Assembly (NCBI GenBank): GCA_003254885.1
Contig: QANT01002165.1
Coordinates: 62,001 to 126,000, forward strand
Source: Purshia tridentata
Lineage: Eukaryota; Streptophyta; Magnoliopsida; Rosales; Rosaceae
Direction: 5' to 3'
DNA length: 64,000 nucleotides
Below the pieces are notes generated by a model. The model was not told where the DNA came from, made no database searches, and was given only the letters and a program-made list of their open reading frames with translations. This document shows, one piece after another, positions 37,056 to 47,999 of this stretch (positions are counted from its first letter, which is position 1; each line of letters begins with the position of its first letter). The position numbers were made by a program, and so were the translations under genes.

Positions 37056-40000
37056 TTAGTGCAATGGAGAGCGAGGAGCACGGGGTCGAACAGGTGTCTT
37101 TGATGGGCTTACCCTGCATACAAACACAAAAATGATGAGGAGCCCCAAGCTAAATTGCTCCTAAAAGAACACAGAGGAGGGGTGAACGGTTTAAACTAAT
37201 CATTCTGCCAAACTAACCTTATCGGCAGTGATCCCAAAACTACACCACTACAATTAAGAGCTGCAATTGCACTTTCAGCCTGCAAGCATGAAAATATAGA
37301 ATAAGAATCATTTTCAGATAAATGACTTGAAGTACAGAACAGAACAGAAAGAATGAGGAGACTAACAGCACACAAATCATTCTCATAAAGAAAAAAACAT
37401 ATACTACAATTTAATAGAGAAACTGAAAGCAAGAATAGGATGACCAAGAAGGCAACAGCAACAAGACATATAGTACAACTTGATGAGTAATTTTACAAGA
37501 AAAAAAACAGGGGAAAATGGCATGCAACATCATTCGACAGACCACATCAATTCATCAATAATGAATAACTCTGTCAGCAATATAGCCCTTTTCCCAAGCC
37601 ACTAACATTTGAAATATGAAACTTGAAAAGTAATCTGAACTCAATCTCCAACAAAAATTTAGATTTTCCAAATGTTCATAATTAAAATGGAGGTGGTGTA
37701 GTTTTTGTGTTTAGGACAGTTGCTATGATACTATGAATATCCAATTAGATTTTGTGCAATATGAAACTCAGATATATAAAACATTTTGATTAAAGTTAAA
37801 AAGAAAAATAAACAATTATGTAATTTTTTACAGAATGCATAATTCCTCTAAAAAGTAGTCAGTGAATTGGAAAATGTGAAAAACTTTTGAAGTTCCCTTG
37901 ATGGTCAGGTTATGTGATCTTAAGTATTCACATAGAAAGCTTTAACTGTTGTCACCCTTGTAGCAATTGCATTAACACACACACCCCCTAACATGAAGAA
38001 CTCTAACACAAGAGACACAAGAAACAAAAGCTAAACACAAAATAAAATGTGGATAAGAGATTAACTAAAATGTTTACACTATTGGAGTAAAATATTTAAA
38101 GCCAACTTAAAAGGTAAAACGGACAATAAGAATAAAAACCGATTACTGTGTTTTTAAAACAGTAGAGAGGCAATTCATATTACAGATTACTCTAGAGTTC
38201 AAAAATAGTTATATACAGATCATAAATATAACAGCAAGCTTGAATGAATGATGAAAATCTTGGCATACACACTGAGAAGAAAAAAGAATCCAGAATGCAG
38301 TATACAGTATCTCAAAGCAAGTCCTGTGATTAAGGGCAGTATATAGTACCGAAAAAAAAAAAAAGGTATACAGGCAAAGAATTTGGACAAGAAATTAACT
38401 AAAACATTATGGCCTGACAAAAAAGGAACAAAATGGATGAGATGATCAAGCAAAATTTCTATATTTGACCTCAAGTAGTTAGAAGGCACAATCAATTATG
38501 TGAACAAATAAACTCTGAGTTTACAGAGACACCTGCCAGCATAATGGTTCAAAAGAAAGAGAATAAGACACATGGCACACACTGCACTTAATACAGCGAG
38601 GCCAGTGAGGCACATGAAACACGCACGGCACAGCACAACACATGATACAGTGAGGCCAATGAATGCTAAAAAATTCAGCATAAATATCATGAGCCATTAT
38701 GTCATTACCACTGTAAATTCAACAAAAGCAATACGAGTGGAATGATGATAATCTCCAAGTAGCCTCAGGCGTAGAACCTATGCAAGCCAGAAAATGTCCA
38801 TAAGATAAGGTTACAGTTTTAGAACAAACAACAATACAAATTTGTCATGACATAACTTCCCACCTCTCCACAAAGTGATTCAAAAAAGAGTTTGACGTCT
38901 GCTTGAGTAACCTGCATCAAGTGAACAAATAAATCAGGAACAGACACACCACTTCTGGTCCTAAAACACCCAAACAAGATTCGTGAGTGGAAAACTACCT
39001 TCTTGTCAATATTTGTACAATAAATAGTTCTTGAGCACATCTCACGTTCATCATCAGACTGAATATAATAACAACAAAAGAAACCCAAATAACAAAAAGA
39101 ATAGGTAAAATTAGCAAACTCTATAATGAATCAGTTTGTAGCACTCAAACTGCATTATATATATCATCAAAAGTAAAATTAAAAATTGATGACAAGTAGT
39201 AAAATATAGTCCTCACCCTTGGCAAAAATGTTGGATTAACTGGTGCAATTGCAGTTTTGGAAGGCAGCACTCTTACTGGATAATAACCAAGCATGGTTCC
39301 TGACAGACTCAAAGCAGCCCTTGCACCTTCTGCTAGCATAAAATAGTTGATTCATCATAAGAAGACAAAGATTCATCAATTCAACAGAACAAACAAAGAT
39401 TCATCAATTCATCATAACAAACAAAGATTCATCAATTCATCATTACAAAACAAAGATTCATCAATGTATTTAAAGTTCGTTTTTGACAATACCTTCATCA
39501 GTAAACTCGATAAAGGCAAAACGAAGAATGGAATTTGGATCACCGCATACACGACAGTCTACAACCTTTGGAAAGAAGACAAAAAATAATTAAGGAACAT
39601 AATCCAGCATTATGGCATTATCTATATTGAACAAGTACATCTGAGAAAAACAAAAACACCAGTTACCTGTCCGCAACTAAGAAAGAGAGCAGCCAGGTTC
39701 TCTTCAGTAACCTGATATGAAGAAAAGAGAGTGGCGGTTGTACGACATTTATATTTCAGGCACAAGCAAATAGCAAATCCAGAACGTAAAAAACTAAATT
39801 CCAAAATGTGACAACCACAAACCACTATATGACTCTTACCTGTTGATCAATGTCAGATACATACACAGTCCTCCTGATCATCTCCTCTCGCTGTGCCAAA
39901 CTCAGTTTGTAATAGTTCCTTCGCCTCCCTTGACTATAGCCATTCTTCTTCTGCAGGAAAAAAAAAACAAACGGAAATTAAACAAAGAGAATGAAAAACT

Positions 40001-40936
40001 AAAGTGAATAAGAGAATGAACTGAGAAGCAGAAAAAGGAAACAAGAACTGTGAGCTATTTGGTTCCTGAGAAAATGTATCCCACTCAAGTGAACCCGGAG
40101 CAAATATTTGCCTTGGCTGAGTCTTTCATTTCTCATAAACCAAATAAAAGGAAAATAACTCAACTTTGTCATTACTTATTGTTCTACAATTTCTCAGCAA
40201 CCAAACAGTAAATTAAACCTTATTAAAAAATGGAAAAATCACATACCCTTCTACCCATAAGTCCATTGGCATTGCCAGAATTAGTGTGCACTACAAAATT
40301 GTTAGTATAGCCAAACCCACCAGCAAGACTGAACCCATGATTGTTGGCAAGGGAGGGAGGTACAAATTCCTCAGCCATGGGGTTCAGCTTGGACAACAAC
40401 TCCTCCAAATCCCTCATATCAGGGTTGAATCTGTCACCCCCATCCCCTCCATTTCTCACCCCATTAGACCTCTGCAACTCCTCCAAATCCCTCATATCAG
40501 GTTTGAAACTGTCACCCCCATCCCCTCCATTTCTCACCCCATTAGACCTCTGCAACTCCTCCAAATCCCTCGTATCAGGTTTGAAACTGTCACCCCCATC
40601 CCCTCCATTTCTCACCCCATTAGACCTCTGATCAATACCGTACCCGCCAGACTTGACCGCCACCATCTGATGGTTACTGGCCCCATTGGTGTCAAACCCA
40701 TTTTGCATCTGACCCATTTGAGTCTTGTGATTGCTTGTGGGGACTGAGAAAGTCGTCGCTTTATCCTGGTTCAATAACTTGCCCTGAGGATTCTGATCGT
40801 TGCCTTTAGACTGTAAATTGGGTTCCACACTCAAAACCACAGAGGAATCATTTCTGGGTTTTGGGCTTTCGAGATCGTTTTGTGCATTTGAGTCTGATGT
40901 GTTGTCGAAATTTGGTGCATTCTCAGCAACCGCCAT
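37056..40936 (-). CDS. CID-type protein: PAM2 motif plus two RRMs
   Basis: Poly(A)-binding-protein-interacting RNA-binding protein, 442 residues. Exons (minus): 40936-40247, 39950-39840, 39711-39667, 39565-39493, 39329-39217, 39058-38999, 38911-38864, 38777-38709, 37279-37218, 37113-37056. The PAM2 motif LSKLNPMAEEFVPPSL (residues 181-196) binds the MLLE domain of PABP. A basic segment (SQGRRRNYYKLSLAQREEM) leads into RRM1 (RRTVYVSDI; RFAFIEF) and RRM2 (RTIYCTNI; RIAFVEF), and the protein ends SPSKTPVRPRAPRSPLH. This is the architecture of Arabidopsis CID8-13. Residues 103-180 are three tandem copies of a 26-residue unit. A 5' UTR intron is likely (about 41122-40995). Intron 8 (38708-37280) is unusually long at about 1.4 kb, and intron 4 holds a second minisatellite. 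Confidence 0.95.
39365..39470. repeat. Minisatellite, 28-29 bp period, in CID intron 4
   Basis: Four imperfect copies of a unit starting ACAAAGATTCATCAATTCA, beginning near 39365, 39393, 39421 and 39450. It lies entirely between exons 4 and 5 of the CID gene. Confidence 0.85.
40397..40630 (-). repeat. Coding minisatellite, 3 x 78 bp, in CID exon 1
   Basis: Three head-to-tail copies of 78 bp (26 codons): 40630-40553, 40552-40475, 40474-40397 on the coding strand. Each encodes a unit starting QRSNGVRNGGDGGD and ending RDLEEL. The first two copies differ at a single base that I can see (Thr/Met). The third differs slightly more (RFNPD for SFKPD) and runs straight into the PAM2 motif. The frame is kept. 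Confidence 0.95.
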
Positions 40937-43900
40937 GATCAAAGACCACTCCTTTTATTTGATTCAAAGACTATTTTTGTTTTCACGAAAGTATCTGCAC
41001 GGTTATTGTTCACAAAATTAGTAAGGAAAAAAAATTGTATTTCATTCCAAAACAAACAAAAGAGAACAATTTTTTGTTTACAAAAGAAACCCAGATGATC
41101 ATTTTCGTTGGAGAAGACGCACCTGGCTTATCTAGAGCAACTCCATTGAAATGAAATTAAGCCCACCTCAAGATCGCTTAAGTAGAAGAAATTAAAAAGG
41201 TAAAGCAAAAAAAGGGGAAAAAAGTCTGTATTTTTTCTTTTTTGTTGATGATATTTATATATTTTACTGATGATGAGAGTCGATAAAGAAAGATAGAAAA
41301 GAGGAAAATGGTATTTGTTTGTGCTTGGGATCGTCCGATTACAGCGGCACTGCCTTTTTGGACCTTCTTCACAACGTACCAAAATGATGATGATACATTG
41401 CTGATGAAGTGGATGATTTGGAAGGAAGACCCACCAACCCCAAAATCTTTTTTATTTTTTAAATATTTTAATTTCCGCAAAAACCCATGTGTTATGTGAT
41501 GAAGTATACATGTAATTATATATATGACATGCATCATGCATGTGTAACCTAGATGTACATACACGCATGAAAAAAAATTATTAGTGTATTATAATTTATA
41601 TGGCAAGAAATTAAGTATTGGATATACCTCATAAATTTTTTGAATCAGGTTGTTACGTTATATCCAAAACAGTGGTTGACTTGGCATTTAAAACAAATGA
41701 GAAGATAATTTCCAATTTTGAGGTGATAAACTTCTCTTTATTTTGGTTTCTAACCAAAAAAAAAATCTCTTTTTTTTTTTATTTTTTCTATGTTATTTCT
41801 TTACTTAAAGTTTCGATTTTTTTGTCATGTTGAAGTCGTTATATATACTTGACAGTTGACTTTGATAATGGAAGCAAATGAAAAATTCTAGTGTTTTCAA
41901 TTGTTTTGAACTTGGTTTGGTAGTTTACTCCATGATTCAAACGAACTTTGATTTGATATGTGTCTTAAAAAAAAATTTGGTCCTCTTATTTGAATAAAAA
42001 GACTGAATATTTTACCGTCCCGACTGACAATTTAATTGTAGGTTGCATATAACCAAAAATGAAAGCGTAGTATATGTCATTGATCACCTTCGTCCGATGC
42101 TGTGGATGCACACATGGTCAAGTTGGAGTGGGCACATATCCATTTGGGTCAAGTTGAGACCCAACCATTCCAACTGAACTAATCGAATTGGGTTCTTTCA
42201 AAATTGAAGCTGATACGATGAATTCGAGCCAGTTCAATCCAATCTAATAAAGTCGGTTGGATTAAATTGAGTTGGGTTATTAGTTGGCGATAATTTGACA
42301 ATGCAACTCTCTTTCTCTTTAATTCTTTCATCTTTGCAACTTATAATTAATCGAATACAAAATCATTTTAGAAATACTCTCAAAACAATTAAGTGAATAC
42401 TAATAATTGAAAATTCAAAAAAAAAAAATCAAAGAGAGAAAGAGAATTTAGCTATAAGAGGGACTAAAAAATCATAAAAGAATATAAATTTCAATACTCA
42501 CAATATATGGAGAGTGAATATATGCTAATTTTGAGAATTTGATAAACGAGATAGTAGATTAAAGGAGATATTTAAGGAGGGCATGAGGAGAGTATGTTAG
42601 ATGGAGGAGGAGAGGTTCTCGGAGCATAGTGTTGGCCCTATAGAAAATAAAAGGGAAATTCTAAACATACTTAACAATTTTCTTTTTTTACCAAACTTCT
42701 CAATTTACCCAACCATCACTATTTTAAAATTAATATTTTCTCATTTTATCCGACCCAAATTACTATTATACCCTTATTAATAATACCCCACTCTTGTATT
42801 TTCTTTACTTACCCAACTGATTCACATACCCAACTCACTCCCTTTCTTTCCTCCATGTAGCACCACCCTTCCCTTTCTCCTCCCCGCAGCACTGACTCGA
42901 TCTTCTCTCCTCCCCATAACAGCACCTTCCCTCTCTATCTCTCCTTCCTTTTCTCCTCTCCTTTCTCCCTTCTCTCCCTTTCTCTGTCGCTGCATCTAGT
43001 TTGGCAGACAGCCACCGAACCACTGCGTGGGTTGGAGGGGAAGGAAGAAAGAGGAGTTGGGCACGGGAGAGGAGCTGGGCACTGCGTGGGTCGCACAGAG
43101 AGAGAGAAAGAGGGTGGCATTGATGTTGGTCGTGCTCGTGGAGGTCTGAGGTGACTGGTGGCGTGCGAAGAAGAGGAAAGTGAGAGAGAAGGTGGTGGTG
43201 CTGTTGGTGTGGCATGCAAAGAAGATGGTGATGCTGGGCATGGGGTGGGTCAGAAGGGAAGGAAAAGAGAGAGGAGCTGGGCACAAGGACAAAATGGTCA
43301 ATTCATGAAAGGACAAAATGGTCAATTCATGTTTAAATTTTTTGTTGGGTAAAAAAAGAAAATAGTAGGATATGTATAAAATTTCCCAAAATAAAATGCA
43401 AGGATATCTTTTAGGGCTAAACTCTAAAGGGTTAAAATTGACTTGTTAATGATATGATGAATGTTTATAGTTACTTTAAGCGGCGAAGGTGAGGAGAGAA
43501 ATAGGTTAAATTATATAGTTTAAGTTAATTTTATATTTGTGTTTGTGCTGTGGTTAAATCGTATCTAGCTCGTGTTGTATTGTGCATAATGGATTAAAAA
43601 CTTTGATTTAACCCATTATATTACTTATGTCATGCCCATACTCGCACCGCGCCACACACTATTTGTATTGGGGGGATGAATTTTTCTCAGGCTTAAAAAG
43701 AAATATTAATTTTTATACTATGAATCTTGGTGTTATTGAAAAAATACATCTTTAAAATTCAATCTTGTTTCTGTTTTTCCAGACAAAATGAAAAATAATT
43801 AACGAGTTGGTGCCTACTGCCCAAACACAAAATGATGAATAAATATTGTCACAGAAGTACGTTTCCAGTTTATTGTTCTTTTAGAAACTTGAAATATTTG

Positions 43901-46900
43901 TTTTCAATTTTTTAAGAAGTCAAATTTGGATTTCGTACCTCATCCGTCTTTTGAATTTTTTTATTGCATTAAGAACATGTTACAATAAATTACTTCAATC
44001 CTAACAACAAATAAATATTTATTTATTTTTTATCTAATATTATAATTATCTCACTTCCTAAAATTTATGTTATTGCAAAACAGAGACATTTTTTTCAATC
44101 CATTCACAGTTTGATTGCATCCAAGTTATCATTTTCAAAGGCATCCAACAAAATTGTTGTTGTCATCTTCTTGAAGAAAATAACATGATCCACCACTTTA
44201 TTCTTGTTCGATAACGACATTCAATGCCGTAATTTGGGTGATCAAATATGTTTTGACGGTTTTATATTAGGTTTTGACATACAAAAGGAGCAATGCGGCT
44301 GATGTACGGCATTGAAAAAAGAAAAATTGATTATCCATTCTAGATAATTTTTGCATAAAAAGAAGCTTAAAAGCTTAAAAGTCAAGCAATAATAATGCAC
44401 CCATGTCAATTATGCAACAAACAATAATGTGCACATATTTTTATCAGAACAACTTTTCAAATTTATTCATAAGAGAAGAGATAAGTAAAAAATATTTATT
44501 ATATTAAAAAAATAAAAAAAAGTGAGACGTGCACTAATAAATGCCAATTAATTGACATGGACATGTATCCAAAAAGTTTAGAATTAACTGTAAGGTAAGG
44601 AAAAAGTCCACATAATTATTTAATTTATGAATACATGCATTTGAATAACAGTGATACAATTGTTGATGATAACTCAAGAGTCTAAGACAATGGCCGATGA
44701 TTCATACATTTATACAACGAGTGGTGGTCCAGCTCCGCAGACTCAATAAGATATACATATATCACTCATCCCAAAACTAAGAAACTTTGTCCTTTTATGC
44801 TTTGTCTTAAGCACGCAAGCACCATAATTTCTGTTTAATCCATGCAAATAATAGAATATCATATCTTGTTCAATTAGTATTTATTTTCTTTTAATTTAGA
44901 TCTACACATGCTAGTTTCGTTTAGTGGACCCCCCAGTCTCTACCTTGTTTTCAACATGTAAATTTGGGAACCCGTTTTCAAGGTTGGACACTGACGTGAC
45001 GTGACCATTCGTTTTTTCTTTTTCTTTTTTTCTAGAGAATCTCAAACATTAGTTTTGGTTGTGGAAAAAGGGTATGAATTCTCCTTCCCAATTTTTTCGA
45101 TGGTCATGTTTTTTAATTTTTCGGTCAAGTTATTGCCACGTAATACGGTTTGATTCCTGTTTATTTGTTTATTTCTTTAAGGCAAGGAATCTGATTGTGA
45201 CACATCCAATTAACAGCGATTCTTATCCAGTCATGAAAATAAAAGCCAAACTTTTCAAACCAAATGTTTTTGGCTTTTACAATTAATCATAATAATAATA
45301 ATAATTAAATATTAACAAGTAACTAATCCATCTGAGTATGCTAGCGTTGCAAGCCATGAACTTTAGAAAAAAGAAGGTCAATTCCTATTGCTTATTTTTC
45401 TTGATTTTGTTTTAGAAAATATGGCCTATTGGGTGGAGGTGAAGAGGGGCTGCCATTTTAACAGGTTAGCTAGCATTCCCAATGCATGCAGTTTTAGGCT
45501 AAAGGACAACAACTGAAAAGTGGGCTCTGCAAGGTGTGCTTCTCTTATCTTTTAACAACAGTTTGCTTAATATAGATTAAACATTGAGAGAGTTAAAAGT
45601 GCTTCTGTATCGCACTTACAACAAAAGGTAGTATATGATCCTCGCAATCAGTCCCAACTCTCAGTTATTTTCCACCTCAGCTTTTACAAGCCCGTTAGAT
45701 CTTTCACTAGTGCTCCAATTCAGAGGTTTTCTTTTATATTAATTTAAATCAAATTTTATTATATATGTTGTTAACCTTGAGTTGTGTACGTACTTGTGTC
45801 TCTGCTGGTAGGTCTAATATTTTGGGACGTTGTATCGACTTGGTGAGCCAGCATCCGGCACATCATGTGGGTCAAGAGTCAAAACCATTCCTGATGGGGC
45901 GAAGCCAGTCAAGCTAAGCTAATAATACTCTAGTTGCATGCCCATCATCATGACCCAATTTGCAAGCATAGATCTAAACTCTATGGCCTACAATTATGAA
46001 ACAAATATTACAAGGAGAATAAAGCAAATATTATAAGGCGTCTATTTAGATGGTCAATTTTAGGTAACAAATGACCGAGGAACAACCTTCGAGTCAGCAA
46101 CTTTGAAAAGCTCCAAACAGTGAGAAGAATAAACGAAGAAGAGAAAGCAAAGGCGATTATGTGAGTCAAACGGCATCGATCAGCTTTGCTAATTATAATT
46201 TCAATGCGTTTGCGCGAGTACGACCAAGTCCTGCTGGGACTCTCAGGATCAATATAACGCGTTATTTTTAATCACCACATAATTCTATTCAAGTTTTTTT
46301 TTTCTCTTGATATATATACACTACTTGAATTTGAAATGACTATTTTTCCAATATATAATAATTTTGGTAAATACTTAAAATGATGACTATTTAATCAAAT
46401 AGCTAAACAAATTTTAATTTATTGCAAAAATGAACATTTAATTGATACTAGAAAAATAGATGATTTCATTGATCGAAATATAATGTTGAATGAATCCTAC
46501 AAATTATACTTCATTATGCTTAAAATCAAATACACCTTAATAGACTTCGATCTGGGGCCCAAGGCCCAACTCCATGTGAGCAGTAGATTCACTTTGATGG
46601 ATCATCACCAACTAATCAGGAATCAACTTTGGTCATGTGTGTTTAGGGAACAGAATGGGGTGGGTAATATGGGCCATCGGATTGAATTGCTTGGGCTCTA
46701 CTAAGCCCAGGCAGGCTTGTACGGGCTAGTTTTGAGTGTTTGGGTTTAGGTCCGAATCAACAACTCTCTCTCTTACCATTTTTCATTTCAGCGAATTGCC
46801 CTTTGCCCTAGCTTATTTCGCTCTCTTTTCTTGGCGCTGCGAAAAAGGACCAGACCCAACAAACCCTGTTGCTCAAGTCTCAAGGCTCAGATACGCGAGT

Positions 46901-47963
46901 CGCTCGGTCGGTGCTGCCAGAAACGCTTTCCAGCTCTTCCTCTCAAGCTCTCCAATCCATTCTCGGTGTGATACTCGTCCTCTTCCCCTATCTACTTTTA
47001 TGCGCATTAATGCAATTAGGGTTTTGATTTGTGGTTTTTTTTTTGGCGATTCTCTGGACCATTTTCTAGGCTTGTTTAGACATTGATATTTCTTAATGTG
47101 CAAACCATAATTTCATTACGTGTGCGCGTTTGTGTTTTAGGTGTAATCGTTTTAGCAAATTGGTGTGGGTTTTGCTTGACCCATTTGAGTTTGATTATCT
47201 AGGATAAATTTCAATATTATATTGTCATTTATCTCAATTTCTCAGTTATTACACTCAATACCTCTCATGGAGGATAAAGTATGTCATTGTCAGAAACCTT
47301 TCCATGATAAAATTCTTAATGTGTCTGTAAAATTTATTAATTATGGGAGCCTGGAAACGTTTATCCCTATCCCTTACCCAAGACATGATTTATGGAACGC
47401 CACACTAATTAGCAAAAATAAGTTAACAACGGGATTTTAACTTGATTTCCAGGGTTTTATTGTTCAATGTTGTTAAAGAGAGCTGAATAAGGTAAATGCA
47501 TAAATATATGTCAATCTTGCCTGATCTCATGACACAGATGCTTTCTTTATGATAGATGGCAAGCGCTTGGACAAATATGAGCTTTGCAATCATACATAGG
47601 GATATAGAGAGGGAGTGGGAGAATCATTTTGGAGTTATGGGTATTATTTTTTATTATTGGAGATTCTTGCTCACTCTCAGAAGATCTATACCTGTGCTAA
47701 TATTCTGGAGAGGATGAGGAGACCAAATTTTATTTCAATATAAATATTGCTTTGGAGCATCTTGGAGCAAATGAGCAATGGAGCTTGTGGAGCACGGCTC
47801 ACCTCGAGGATTGCTCTCTTGGTTTGCTTCATAGTTTGGTTTTGCTTTCATTTTGATATTGTCAACAGAGTACATGCAGATGATAATTGGACACTGAAGT
47901 TGCAGCGTTTATTTTACAAATTGTTGGATTCATCATTTATGGGAATTCTTTTTTTGAATGCAG
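40937..47963. other. Gene-poor region between CID and SR genes
   Basis: Seven kilobases without a supported coding gene. About 40937-41200 is CID leader with a probable 5' UTR intron. About 42100-43650 is repeat-derived: degenerate sequence with AACCCATT/GGGTT-type words around a Mutator-like element (42653-43387). About 43650-46700 is AT-rich spacer. About 46780-46970 is C/T-rich and resembles the non-coding first exon of the SR gene, with a long 5' UTR intron up to the acceptor at 47961-47963. Confidence 0.5.
42653..43387. mobile_element. Non-autonomous Mutator-like element, 735 bp
   Basis: Terminal inverted repeats of about 42 bases: the left end GGGAAATTCTAAACATACTT pairs with the reverse complement of the right end, GGGAAATTTTATACATATCC, and both continue ATTTTCTTTTTTTACC. 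It is flanked by a perfect 9-bp direct repeat, AAAATAAAA, at 42644-42652 and 43388-43396, the duplication length of Mutator-like elements. The interior is C/T-rich then G/A-rich and contains a 24-bp tandem duplication at 43285-43331. A minus-strand open frame (42835-43284) is low-complexity and does not resemble a transposase. It is inserted in older repetitive sequence. Confidence 0.88.
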
Positions 47964-47999
47964 TAAAAATTTTGCGTGAAGGATCTTCTGGTGTCAAAT

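Noticed and set aside
39365-39470. Regularly spaced short repeats resembling a CRISPR array
   Set aside because: A 28-29 bp tandem unit with no unique spacers, in an intron of a plant nuclear gene. It is a minisatellite.
40286-40747. Plus-strand open frames of 153 and 96 codons with internal repeats
   Set aside because: Antisense shadows of the 3 x 78 bp repeat in the CID gene. The PAM2 motif and RRMs prove the minus strand is coding.
42835-43284. Minus-strand open frame of 149 codons
   Set aside because: Low-complexity Ser/Pro/His then Arg/Glu-rich sequence lying wholly inside the Mutator-like element, with alternative frames equally open. It is a composition artefact.
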